Source: Methylobacterium ajmalii (GTDB lineage: Bacteria > Pseudomonadota > Alphaproteobacteria > Rhizobiales > Beijerinckiaceae). From it: a stretch of DNA of 35,604 nt. Below, one piece after another: positions 1-7,019 of this stretch. Below the pieces are notes generated by a model. That model saw only the letters and a list, made by a program, of their open reading frames with translations. It was not told the origin of the DNA and did no database searches. Location: contig NZ_JACWCT010000121.1 in NCBI RefSeq assembly GCF_016613415.1, forward strand, positions 1-35,604. The letters run 5' to 3'. How positions within the stretch are numbered: position 1 is the stretch's first letter; each line of letters opens with the position of its first letter. Made by a program: the position numbers and the translations under genes.

Positions 1-203
1 TCGGCCGTCTCCTCGCCCGAGCCGTCGACCGGCGCTTCGTCCCGGGGGCGGATGCGCAGCAGCAGCGGCGCGCCCGCCTCGGTCACGGCCGCCGGCTCGG
101 CGACCGGACGCTCGGGCGCCGCATCCTGCGCGGCCGCCGGGGCGGCGAAGGCTGCGCCGACGAGGAGCCGGGCGGCGAGGAACGGGACGGCGGCGGGACG
201 CAT
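1..203 (-). CDS. Secreted protein, N-terminal part only
   Basis: A minus-strand reading frame opens with ATG at 201-203 and runs off the left edge of the window. About 67 residues are visible. The start is supported by a GGGGAG ribosome binding site a few bases upstream. The N-terminus looks like a signal peptide: arginine near the start, an Ala/Leu/Val core, then an Ala-rich cleavage region ending in AAAQDAAP. After it comes a Pro/Ala/Glu-rich stretch and then a segment reading LLLRIRPRDEAP. I do not recognise the family from this fragment. It is transcribed away from the PepSY/two-component genes and shares the 204-460 intergenic region with them. It is probably an exported periplasmic or envelope protein; its function cannot be told. 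Confidence 0.55.
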   Translation of the reverse strand, partial: MRPAAVPFLAARLLVGAAFAAPAAAQDAAPERPVAEPAAVTEAGAPLLLRIRPRDEAPVDGSGEETA

Positions 204-282
204 CGAATCTCCCCGGGTGACGGCCTGCAGGGTCGGACGGCGCGGTGAACGCTGCCTTAACCATAACAGCCGCGCCCGCTTC

Positions 283-302
283 CGGGTTCACTCGGGTTCA
301 CC
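283..302. promoter_or_regulatory. Tandem CGGGTTCACY direct repeat
   Basis: Two 10-bp units, CGGGTTCACT and CGGGTTCACC, lie head to tail between the divergent genes at 203 and 461. The one-helical-turn spacing puts both copies on the same face of the DNA, as expected for a dimeric regulator. A separate palindrome, CGGGT-TG-ACCCG, lies at 373-384. No regulator can be assigned from the sequence alone. Confidence 0.3.
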
Positions 303-430
303 GCGGCTCGCAGGCCCCGGCGGCTCCCTCGTGCGCGATTCGGACGACGGCCCGGAGCCCGAACGGGCCTTTCGGGTTGACCCGGAGAGGCGGCCGGTCC
401 GGGGCTCCCGCGAGACCCCCGGCCCGGCCG

Positions 431-448
431 CATTCAGGGTGCATTCAG
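431..448 (+). promoter_or_regulatory. PhoP/OmpR-type direct-repeat operator
   Basis: CATTCAG occurs twice, at 431-437 and 442-448, so the copies are 11 bp apart. That spacing is typical of boxes bound by PhoP-like OmpR-family response regulators, where two subunits bind in tandem. A weak -10-like hexamer, GATGGT at 460-465, starts 11 bases after the second copy, close to the spacing in classical PhoP promoters. The downstream operon encodes an OmpR-type response regulator, so autoregulation is the simple reading. This is inferred from pattern and position only. Confidence 0.45.
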
Positions 449-460
449 TGCCCGACGCCG

Positions 461-850
461 ATGGTCCCCGTCATGCGCCAGCTCGCCCTCCTCCTGCTCC
501 CCGCCCTCGCCGGCCTCGCCGGCGCCTCGGGCTGGCTCGCGGCCGCGGAGGAGCGGGACGAGACCGCGACCGGAGCGGTGCCGGCCCGGCCGGTCAAGGC
601 CGTGGAGACGACCCAGACCTGCCTCTCCTCAGGCGACCTGCGCGAGGCGGTGGCGGAGAAGCGGGTGGTCGAGCCGGTGGCGGCGATCCGGGCGGCGCGG
701 GCCGCCGTGCCGCGGGCCGACATCGTGCGGGCCAATCTCTGCCGGCGGGACGAGGCGCTGGTCTACATGCTGACGGCCTTGCGCAAGGACGGGCAGTTCG
801 TGCACGTGATGGTGGATGCCCGGTCCGGGAAAGTGGCCGGGCAGTGGTGA
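461..850 (+). CDS. PepSY-like exported protein
   Basis: A protein of about 129 residues from ATG 461, or 125 from ATG 473. Both starts are in frame; the frame stays open upstream to 245, but that part is arginine/proline-rich and looks non-coding. The N-terminus is a typical signal peptide or membrane anchor with a Leu/Ala-rich core (QLALLLLPALAGLAGASG). The C-terminal half has the shape of a PepSY domain: a helix with EAVAEKRVVEPVAAIRAAR, then strands ending in VHVMVDARSGKVAGQW, where the V-D-A-x-S/T-G-K-V pattern is characteristic. It lies 35 bases before the response regulator and is probably co-transcribed with it. Small periplasmic proteins encoded beside FeuPQ/PhoPQ-type kinases can modulate the kinase, so such a role is plausible here but is inferred. 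I see no strong ribosome binding site for either start. Confidence 0.7.
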   Translation: MVPVMRQLALLLLPALAGLAGASGWLAAAEERDETATGAVPARPVKAVETTQTCLSSGDLREAVAEKRVVEPVAAIRAARAAVPRADIVRANLCRRDEALVYMLTALRKDGQFVHVMVDARSGKVAGQW

Positions 851-885
851 TCCCGGGTTTGTCTCGAGCGTGAGAGGGTCGGATC

Positions 886-1563
886 GTGCGTCTGCTCGTG
901 GTCGAGGATGACCGAGACCTCAACCGCCAGGTCGTGAGCGCCCTGGAGGAGGCGGGCTACGCCGTCGACAAGGCGTTCGACGGCGAGGAGGGTGCCTTCC
1001 TGGGCGAGACCGAGCCCTACGACTGCATCATCCTCGACATGGGCCTGCCGAAGGCCGACGGCGTCTCGGTGCTGTCGGGCTGGCGCCGGGCGCAGATCAA
1101 GACGCCGGTCATCATCCTGACCGCCCGCGACCGCTGGAGCGACAAGGTCAACGGCTTCGATGCCGGGGCCGACGACTACGTCACCAAGCCCTTCCACATG
1201 GAGGAGCTGCTGGCCCGGGTGCGGGCGCTGCTGCGCCGCACCGCCGGCCACGCCACGAGCCAGATCGGCGTCGGTCCGGTGGTGCTCGACACCCGCTCGG
1301 GCCGCGTCTTCGTCGACGGCAGCCCGGTCAAGCTCACCTCGCACGAGTACCGGCTGCTCTCCTACCTGATGCACCATACCGGCCGGGTGGTCTCCCGCGC
1401 CGAGCTGACCGAGCACCTCTACGACCAGGACTTCGACCGCGACTCGAACACCATCGAGGTCTTCGTCGGGCGCCTGCGCAAGAAGCTCGCGGTCGACCTG
1501 ATCCAGACGGTGCGCGGTCTCGGCTACCTGATCGACGCGGGCACCGGCGGAAAGCAGCCGTGA
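886..1563 (+). CDS. OmpR/PhoP-family response regulator
   Basis: A two-component response regulator of 225 residues with a GTG start. The receiver domain covers about residues 1-115: acidic residues in VVEDDRD, the phosphoacceptor Asp51 in IILDMGLPK, the conserved Thr in ILTARD and the Lys in VTKPF. The winged-helix DNA-binding domain follows (about 125-220), with LTSHEYRLLSYL, the recognition-helix region SNTIEVFVGRLRKKL and the final hairpin IQTVRGLGYLI. The stop overlaps the kinase start by four bases (GTGA), so the two are translationally coupled. The domain layout matches the PhoP/FeuP group of alphaproteobacterial regulators; I would not fix the name without a phylogeny. The direct repeat at 431-448 is a likely target, giving autoregulation of the whole operon. 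Confidence 0.93.
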   Translation: MRLLVVEDDRDLNRQVVSALEEAGYAVDKAFDGEEGAFLGETEPYDCIILDMGLPKADGVSVLSGWRRAQIKTPVIILTARDRWSDKVNGFDAGADDYVTKPFHMEELLARVRALLRRTAGHATSQIGVGPVVLDTRSGRVFVDGSPVKLTSHEYRLLSYLMHHTGRVVSRAELTEHLYDQDFDRDSNTIEVFVGRLRKKLAVDLIQTVRGLGYLIDAGTGGKQP

Positions 1564-3077
1564 CCGGCCCCGGCCGGGCCGCGGCCGAGGCGCCGAGATC
1601 GACCGGCACGGCCGAGACGGGCCTCGCCGGCGCGCCCGCCACGGGCTCGTCCGCCCCGCGAGCCTGGCCGTTCGGCTGGCGGCCGTGGCGCAAGCGCTCG
1701 ATCGCGGTACGCCTCGCGGTCTCGGCGCTGCTGTCGAGCGCGCTGATCCTGCTGATCGCCGGCCTGATCCTCTCGACCCTCTACCGCGAGACCACCGAGC
1801 GCGCCTTCGACAGCCGGCTCCTCGTCTACGCCAACGATCTGGCCACCAACCTCGTCTCGCCCTCCGATTCCGAGGCGCGGGGCTTCGGCTCCCTCGGCGA
1901 CCCGCGCTTCGACCTGCCGCTGTCGGGCTGGTACTGGCAGGTCGGCCGGCCGAACGCCCGGCCGCGGGACCTGCGCACCTCGCGCTCGCTCGTCGGCGTG
2001 CCGCTCCAGCCGCCCGACGACGCGGTCGGCGAGGCCGGGGCCGGGCAGCTGCGCAAGGGTTACGGCAAGGCGCAGGACGACCGGCCCCTGCGCATCATCG
2101 AGCGCACCGTCGATCTCGGCGAGGAGGGCCGCTACCTCGTGCGCGTCGCTGGCCCGTCCGACGAGATCGCCGCCGACATGCGGCGCTTCACGCTGGCCCT
2201 CACCACCACCTTCGCGCTGCTCGGCCTGTCGCTCGGCCTCACCACCCTCTTGCAGATCCGCTTCGGCCTCGCGCCGCTGATCAAGCTCCGGGCGGCGCTC
2301 GGCGCCATCCGCCGCGGCGAGGCCGACCGGATCTCGGGCGAGTACCCGCGGGACATCGCGCCGCTCGCCGGCGAGGTGAACCTCCTGCTGGAGACCAACC
2401 GGGAGATCCTGGAGCGTGCCCGCACCCAGGTCGGCAACCTGGCGCACGCGCTGAAGACCCCCTTGAGCATCATCGTCAACGAGGCCTCGGCGGGGGACGC
2501 CAACAGCGAGCTCGCCGTGAAGGTCCGCGAGCAGGCCGCGGTGATGCGCGACCAGGTGAACTACCACCTCGATCGGGCCCGCGCGGCGGCGCTCGCCGGC
2601 GCGCTCGGCACCTTCACGGACGTCGAACCGGTGGTGGCGGCTTTGGTGCGCACCTTCGGCAAGATCTTCTACGACAAGGACCTGACCTTCGAGACCAGCG
2701 TGACCCCGGGCCTGCGCTTCCGCGGCGAGCGCCAGGACTTCGAGGAGATGATCGGCAACCTCGTCGACAACGCCGCCAAGTGGGCCCATGCCCGCGTCTC
2801 GATCCGCGCCGAGGTGATCGGCCAGGGCGAGTACCCCCATCTCATCGTCACGGTGGAGGATGACGGGCCCGGCCTGCCGCCCGAGGCCCGGGTGGCGGTG
2901 CTGGAGCGCGGCCGGCGCCTCGACGAGACCAAACCCGGCTCGGGGCTCGGACTGTCCATCGTCTCCGACCTCGCCGCCCTGTATCGCGGGCGCCTGCGCC
3001 TCGACGCGGCCGCACTCGGCGGCTTAAGGGCAGTGATCGAGGTGCCGGGGGATGCGAGCCCGGCGGCGCAGGCCTGA
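1560..3077 (+). CDS. Membrane sensor histidine kinase
   Basis: The partner kinase of the preceding regulator, 505 residues, starting with the GTG that overlaps the regulator's stop. It has a polar N-terminus of about 45 residues, a first membrane segment at about 47-74, a periplasmic sensor of about 130 residues, a second membrane segment at about 209-233 and a HAMP-like linker. The dimerisation helix carries His296 in NLAHALKTPLS. The ATP-binding domain has the N box NLVDNAAKWA, the G1 box DDGPGLP and the G2 box GSGLGLSIVSDLA. The H box, with Ala before Leu-Lys-Thr-Pro, matches the PhoQ-like subgroup rather than EnvZ. The sensor domain lies outside the inner membrane, where the PepSY-like protein encoded upstream is also expected. 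An internal start would shorten the long N-terminus, but the GTGA coupling supports the start chosen. Confidence 0.92.
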   Translation: MTGPGRAAAEAPRSTGTAETGLAGAPATGSSAPRAWPFGWRPWRKRSIAVRLAVSALLSSALILLIAGLILSTLYRETTERAFDSRLLVYANDLATNLVSPSDSEARGFGSLGDPRFDLPLSGWYWQVGRPNARPRDLRTSRSLVGVPLQPPDDAVGEAGAGQLRKGYGKAQDDRPLRIIERTVDLGEEGRYLVRVAGPSDEIAADMRRFTLALTTTFALLGLSLGLTTLLQIRFGLAPLIKLRAALGAIRRGEADRISGEYPRDIAPLAGEVNLLLETNREILERARTQVGNLAHALKTPLSIIVNEASAGDANSELAVKVREQAAVMRDQVNYHLDRARAAALAGALGTFTDVEPVVAALVRTFGKIFYDKDLTFETSVTPGLRFRGERQDFEEMIGNLVDNAAKWAHARVSIRAEVIGQGEYPHLIVTVEDDGPGLPPEARVAVLERGRRLDETKPGSGLGLSIVSDLAALYRGRLRLDAAALGGLRAVIEVPGDASPAAQA

Positions 3078-3110
3078 CGGCCCGCGGATGACGGGACACC
3101 CCAGGGCAGC

Positions 3111-4259
3111 ATGATTCTGCAGCGGAGCGAAGCGGTCTACGGCCATGCCGAGGTGCGCCAGGGCCGGCCGGCCCTGCGCCTGGTCGAGGATGCGCGCTAC
3201 CTCGTGCGCACCCCGGGCTGCGACAGGATCCCGGTGATCTTCGACGCCGACGGCCGGATGGTGGCCGAATCCCTCGACCACCACAGCAGCGAGCGCACCC
3301 CGACCTGGCAGGCGACCGAGTGGCCGGCCGACCAGGGCCCGGTGACCGAGGAGGCGCCCGCCGGCCCGCACCTCTATGTCGGGGCGATCCACCCGCATTA
3401 CGGCCACTTCGTCATCAACACCCTGGCCCGGCTCTGGCCGCTCCTCGACCATCCCGAGGGGACGTTGCGCCCGACGTTGCTCTGCCACGGGCCGGGGCTC
3501 GGGGCGAACTGGGGCGCCACCCCGTTCATTCCCGAGATCCTCGGCCGGCTGGGCTTGAACGTGATGGACCTCGCCTCGTTCGGGCACCCGGTGCGGATCC
3601 CCACCCTGCTGGTGCCCCAGGCGGCCCTGCAGCAGGACGACTACGCCTTCCCGGTGCTGGCCGACCTCTGCGGGCGGATCGGGCGCGGCTACTACGCGCC
3701 CGAGGAGGTCGATGCCGACCCCCAGCCGGTCTACCTGTCGAAGACCCGGCTGACCGCGGGCGTGCGGCGCTTTTCCAACGAGTCGGCGGTGACGGCGATC
3801 CTGGAGCGCGAGGGGGTGCGGATCGTCCATCCCGAGCTCCTGAGCTTTCCCGAGCAGGTGCGCCTGTTCGCCCGGCACCGGGTGGTGCTCGGGGCCAACG
3901 GCTCGGCCTTCCACACCCTGCTCTTCGCCCCCCCGGGCCGGCGGGTGATCGTGCTCTCCGACCGGCTCAAGCTCGGCGGGACCTACCGGCTGATCGACCT
4001 CATCACCCGCACGCGGGCGCATTACTACTACCCGGTCGGGACGAGCAGCCACGCCGGCGACGGCTTCACGGTGAACTTCACCCTGCCGGATCCCGAGACG
4101 GTGGCCGCCGAGCTGCTCGACAAGATCGCCCGCATCGACACCCTGCGGGAGGACGACATGCGCACCGACCCGGGCGCCTGGCACCTCTCGCCGACGATCC
4201 CGCCCCTGCCGCCGCGGCGCGGCGGCCTGCTCACCCGGCTCCTGCCGGGACTCGGCTGA
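3111..4259 (+). CDS. Glycosyltransferase family 61 protein
   Basis: A cytoplasmic protein of 382 residues with no signal peptide. The C-terminal half resembles GT61 (DUF563) glycosyltransferases: PVYLSKTRLTAGVRRFSNE, then an alternating helix and strand pattern with LLSFPEQVRLFARHRVVLG, and ANGSAFHTLLFAPPGRRVIV, which matches the family's typical G-A-H/N-G-S/A-x-F-x-N/T-x-L-F-x-P pattern. The middle segment HPHYGHFVINTLARLWPLL also fits the family, which usually has a GHWLxE/xxLxRLW-like element. Such enzymes transfer sugars in polysaccharide or glycan assembly; donor and acceptor cannot be read from sequence. It starts 33 bases after the kinase stop with an AGGG ribosome binding site, so it may belong to the same operon. 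This suggests, but does not show, that envelope glycans are an output of the two-component system. Confidence 0.82.
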   Translation: MILQRSEAVYGHAEVRQGRPALRLVEDARYLVRTPGCDRIPVIFDADGRMVAESLDHHSSERTPTWQATEWPADQGPVTEEAPAGPHLYVGAIHPHYGHFVINTLARLWPLLDHPEGTLRPTLLCHGPGLGANWGATPFIPEILGRLGLNVMDLASFGHPVRIPTLLVPQAALQQDDYAFPVLADLCGRIGRGYYAPEEVDADPQPVYLSKTRLTAGVRRFSNESAVTAILEREGVRIVHPELLSFPEQVRLFARHRVVLGANGSAFHTLLFAPPGRRVIVLSDRLKLGGTYRLIDLITRTRAHYYYPVGTSSHAGDGFTVNFTLPDPETVAAELLDKIARIDTLREDDMRTDPGAWHLSPTIPPLPPRRGGLLTRLLPGLG

Positions 4260-4327
4260 CGCCGGATCGCCATTCCCCGCGGGCAGGGACTGCGCTATGC
4301 CCGGGCGCCCCCCGGAGCGAATGACCG

Positions 4328-5104
4328 ATGCCCGACCTCGACGCGATCGCCGCCCGCCACGGCGTCGGCCAAGACGCCGTCCGCCACCTCCTCGACGCGC
4401 TCGCCCGCGGCCACGGCCGGATGGCGCAGTTCGACCATCCCGACCTCGGCGGCATGGGCCAGTGGACCGCCGGCGGCATGACGATGATCGGCGACATGTT
4501 CAATGCCGGCCTCAAGGCCCGGGTCGTGGCGCTCTGCGACGAGCTGGCCCCGCTCGCCGCCGCGATGCCCGGGGAGAACCGGGGATCGAGCCAGAGCCAG
4601 GGCCTCGGCTCGGGAGGCTCCTGGAGCGGGTCATCGGTCGGCGGCTCTTGGGTCGGCGGCTCCTGGTGGCCGGACGGCCTCGGCCAGCCGGCGACCTCCG
4701 GGTCGCAGAACGACGCGCGCTACGCGTTCTTCCCGCAGGCCCGCCGCCTCGCGATCGAGTCCGGCGGCCGGGTGACGCTCTACGACACCGGCGACCACCG
4801 GATCGGCGGCGTCTCGCAGCAGCAGGGTTCGTCCCATTCCCTGGCCTTCACCAGCCAGTTCGGTCCGGTGCGGCTGGAGGAGCTGCCGGTGGTCGGTGCG
4901 CCCGGTCCGGCCGAGACCTCCGCTTCCCCGCCGATGCCCGTGCCGGAGACCGCCCCGGAGGCCGTCTCGCCGGCCTCCCCGGCCGCTGCGTCGGGTGGCG
5001 ACGTGTTCGGGATGATCGAGCGCCTGTCGGAGCTGCACCGCCGGGGCGTGCTGACCGAGGCCGAGTTCGCTGCGAAGAAGACGGAGCTGCTGGCGCGGCT
5101 GTGA
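4328..5104 (+). CDS. SHOCT-domain protein with Gly/Ser/Trp-rich linker
   Basis: A 258-residue protein in three parts. Residues 1-80 are helical (ARHGVGQDAVRHLLDALARG). A low-complexity segment at about 85-120 is rich in Gly, Ser and Trp, with SQSQGLGSGGSW followed by two GGSW repeats. A beta-rich segment follows (RLAIESGGRVTLYDTGDHRI and a QQQGSSHSLAFTSQFG stretch), then a Pro/Ala-rich linker. The last 33 residues form a SHOCT motif: IERLSELHRRGVLTEAEF then KKTELLARL. SHOCT is a short C-terminal helical module whose exact role is mostly unknown. There is no signal peptide, so it is probably cytoplasmic. The function is not known. Confidence 0.8.
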   Translation: MPDLDAIAARHGVGQDAVRHLLDALARGHGRMAQFDHPDLGGMGQWTAGGMTMIGDMFNAGLKARVVALCDELAPLAAAMPGENRGSSQSQGLGSGGSWSGSSVGGSWVGGSWWPDGLGQPATSGSQNDARYAFFPQARRLAIESGGRVTLYDTGDHRIGGVSQQQGSSHSLAFTSQFGPVRLEELPVVGAPGPAETSASPPMPVPETAPEAVSPASPAAASGGDVFGMIERLSELHRRGVLTEAEFAAKKTELLARL

Positions 5105-5129
5105 GGGACAGCCGGCCGGGCGGACACCG

Positions 5130-5445
5130 CTACGGCGCATCGTCCGCGTCGAAGGCCGCCCGGACGTTGCGGCCGGCATGGAGGGATCCGGTCGATCACC
5201 ACGTGGTCGCCCATGAGATGGAACGCGATCGTGACGCGGCGCTCGAACCCCGTCACCCGCAATCCCGGGCGAAGATCGTCTCGTCTGCGTCCGCGTTCCG
5301 GAAAGGTCGCGAACCCCTCGCAATGCGCCAGGATCCGGTCGACATAGCCGAGGGCGCGCGTCGCCCCGGGCTGCTCGGAGATATAGTCGTAGATTCTCTG
5401 AAGATCGCCTTCGGCCTCCGGTGAGACGACGATCGTCAGGCTCAC
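5130..5445 (-). pseudogene. parE: ParE-type toxin with a one-base frameshift
   Basis: The minus-strand frame starts at GTG 5443-5445, overlapping the parD stop by four bases (GTGA), the usual ParDE arrangement. The first 86 or so residues are a good ParE/RelE-fold toxin: IVVSPEAEGDLQRIYDYI, GYVDRILAHCEGFATFPERG, and the core strands LRVTGFERRVTIAF and HVVIDRI. After that Ile the frame changes to an unlikely Pro/Arg/Cys-rich sequence that stays open to 4780, antisense to the SHOCT gene. Removing one C from the CCC that corresponds to plus-strand GGG 5183-5185 restores ILHAGRNVRAAFDADDAP and a stop at 5130-5132, exactly the expected family end and length (about 104 residues). The change may be a real inactivating mutation or a homopolymer sequencing error. 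As written, the toxin's C-terminal strand is lost, so it is probably inactive. Confidence 0.8.
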
Positions 5446-5726
5446 CGATCGGCATCCCGCAGGCGGGCGGCATGGCGCGTCTGGAGCCCGGCGCGCACGT
5501 CGTCGACGGATCGCCCGCGGCCGGGATCGCTCGTCATCGCGTCGTAGGTCTTCACGACCTCGTCGCGCAGCCAGGTTTCAACGGCGGCGTCGCGCTCCTG
5601 CAACGCTCTCAAGCCGGCTCGCACCACTTCGCTGCCGCTCGCGTAGGTGCCGGATGCGACCAGGGTATCGATGTAGTGCGACTGCGCGTCGGGCAGGCTG
5701 AAGGTCCGCTTGGTCGTGGCAGACAT
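5442..5726 (-). CDS. parD: ParD-family antitoxin
   Basis: A 94-residue protein typical of ParD antitoxins of type II toxin-antitoxin systems. The N-terminal ribbon-helix-helix part reads TKRTFSLPDAQSHYIDTL, followed by SGTYASGSEVVRAGLRALQE, a very characteristic ParD pattern. The C-terminal half (WLRDEVVKTYDAMTSDPGRG) is the flexible toxin-binding region. It neutralises ParE and with it represses the operon. A perfect 18-bp inverted repeat lies 23 to 63 bases upstream of the start and is the natural operator candidate. The antitoxin looks intact, whereas the toxin is frameshifted, so the locus may now be a silent or orphan antitoxin. It sits immediately downstream of thrB on the same strand. 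Confidence 0.9.
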   Translation of the reverse strand: MSATTKRTFSLPDAQSHYIDTLVASGTYASGSEVVRAGLRALQERDAAVETWLRDEVVKTYDAMTSDPGRGRSVDDVRAGLQTRHAARLRDADR

Positions 5727-5748
5727 GATCGCAGCTCCCGGGATACGG

Positions 5749-5789
5749 TCGACATCATCGGTATGATTCTTTCATACCGATGATGTCGA
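5749..5789. promoter_or_regulatory. parD: Long perfect palindrome upstream of parD
   Basis: Two 18-bp arms, TCGACATCATCGGTATGA at 5749-5766 and its exact reverse complement at 5772-5788/5789, flank a 5-base loop (TTCTT). The element is much more AT-rich than its surroundings. It lies between the thrB stop (5808) and the parD start (5726). No T-run follows on the minus strand, so a ParD/ParDE operator fits better than a simple terminator, but it could also end thrB transcription by forming a hairpin. Confidence 0.6.
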
Positions 5790-5807
5790 GGGAAGAGCCG
5801 CTTGCCC

Positions 5808-6782
5808 TCACCCCGCCACCGGGCTCCACCCATATTCCTCCGCCGCCGCGACCTTGCGGTGGAAGGCGAGCCTGCGGTCGTATTCGAGCGGGTCCTTCGG
5901 CTTCACCAGGGCGCCGGGGGGCACGTTGAGCCAGTCGACGAGGCGGGTCAGCATGAAGCGCAAGGCCGCGCCGCGGGCGAGCAGCGGCAGGGCCGCGACC
6001 TCGCGCGGTTCGAGCGGGCGCACGGCCTGGTAGGCGGCGATCATCGCCTGGCCCTTGGTGCGGTTGAACGCGTAGTCGGCCTCGAAGCACCAGGCGTTGA
6101 GGCAGATCGCCAGGTCGTACGCGAAGGAATCGGTGCAGGCGAAGTAGAAGTCGATCAGGCCCGAGACGTCGTCGCCGAGGAAGAAGACGTTGTCGGTGAA
6201 GAGGTCGGCGTGGATGACGCCGCCGGGCAGGTCCTGCGGCCAGGAGCCTTCGAGGAGCGCCAGGTCCGCGCGGGTGCGGGCGGCGAGCCCCGGGGCGACC
6301 CGATCGGCCTGCGCCTCCGCCGCCTCGAAGAGCGGGCGCCAGCCCGCCACCGAGAGGGCGTTCGGCCGCTGCATCGGGAAATCGGCTCCGGCGGCGTGCA
6401 GGCCGGCGAGCGCCGCGCCCAGCGCCCGGCAATGCTTGACCCCCGGCCGGCGCACCGAGACGCCCTCCAGGAACGACACGATCACCGCGGGCCGGCCGCA
6501 GAGGCGCCCGAGGGTGGCACCGTCCCGGGTGCGGATCGGTTGCGGGCAGGCGAGGCCGCGGGCGGCGAGGTGCTGCATCAGGCCGAGGAAGAACGGCAGG
6601 TCGTCCTCCCTCACCCGCTTCTCGTAGAGGGTGAGGATGTAGGAGCCGGTGGTGGTGTGCAGGATGAAGTTGGTGTTCTCCACCCCCTCGGCGATGCCCT
6701 TGTAGGACAGAAGGTCGCCGATCTCGTAGGCGGCAAGGAAGGCGGCCAGCGCCTCGTCCGGAACCTCGGTGTAGACCGCCAC
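5808..6782 (-). CDS. thrB: Homoserine kinase
   Basis: A 324-residue homoserine kinase of the aminoglycoside-phosphotransferase-like (type II) fold found in alphaproteobacteria. It phosphorylates homoserine with ATP in the cytoplasm to give O-phosphohomoserine, the substrate of threonine synthase. Visible features: [19 protein letters not shown] at the start, the nucleotide-binding strand region [26 protein letters not shown] with its conserved Lys, the catalytic loop [17 protein letters not shown] (Asp and Asn of the HxDxxxxN type) and the metal-binding [12 protein letters not shown]. The length is normal for the family. It lies downstream of ispH on the same strand, separated by a REP-like repeat. 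In many Rhizobiales ispH and thrB are adjacent and followed by rnhA; here the next genes are a ParDE pair. Confidence 0.95.
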   Translation of the reverse strand: MAVYTEVPDEALAAFLAAYEIGDLLSYKGIAEGVENTNFILHTTTGSYILTLYEKRVREDDLPFFLGLMQHLAARGLACPQPIRTRDGATLGRLCGRPAVIVSFLEGVSVRRPGVKHCRALGAALAGLHAAGADFPMQRPNALSVAGWRPLFEAAEAQADRVAPGLAARTRADLALLEGSWPQDLPGGVIHADLFTDNVFFLGDDVSGLIDFYFACTDSFAYDLAICLNAWCFEADYAFNRTKGQAMIAAYQAVRPLEPREVAALPLLARGAALRFMLTRLVDWLNVPPGALVKPKDPLEYDRRLAFHRKVAAAEEYGWSPVAG

Positions 6783-6860
6783 GGCCGTTCTGCTTTGCTC
6801 GAAGAAGTGAGATGGAGACGCAGCGTTGGGTGCCGCTACCGGAACCTGAGAAGGTTGGCT

Positions 6861-6990
6861 CCTTCCCCTCCCCCTTATGGGGAGGGGCTAGGGGTGGGGG
6901 TGGTGCAGGAGGCACCGCAGCGCTCCATCCGGCACCACCCCCACGCGGGATCTTCGATCCCCGCCCCCTCCCCACAAGGGGGAGGGGAGG
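6861..6990. repeat. REP/BIME-like composite inverted repeat
   Basis: The ispH-thrB gap holds two nearly identical hairpins. The first pairs CCCCTCCCC 6865-6873 with GGGGAGGGG 6879-6887; the second pairs CCCCTCCCC 6965-6973 with GGGGAGGGG 6979-6987. Between them a longer-range stem pairs GTGGGGGTGGTGC at 6894-6906 with its exact complement at 6932-6944. The layout, two small hairpins flanking an internal stem, matches a bacterial interspersed mosaic element. Such GC-rich elements are common between genes in high-GC Rhizobiales. It may stabilise or attenuate transcripts between the two genes. Confidence 0.75.
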
Positions 6991-7019
6991 CGCCTCACCT
7001 TGCAATCAGTCGTGTGACG

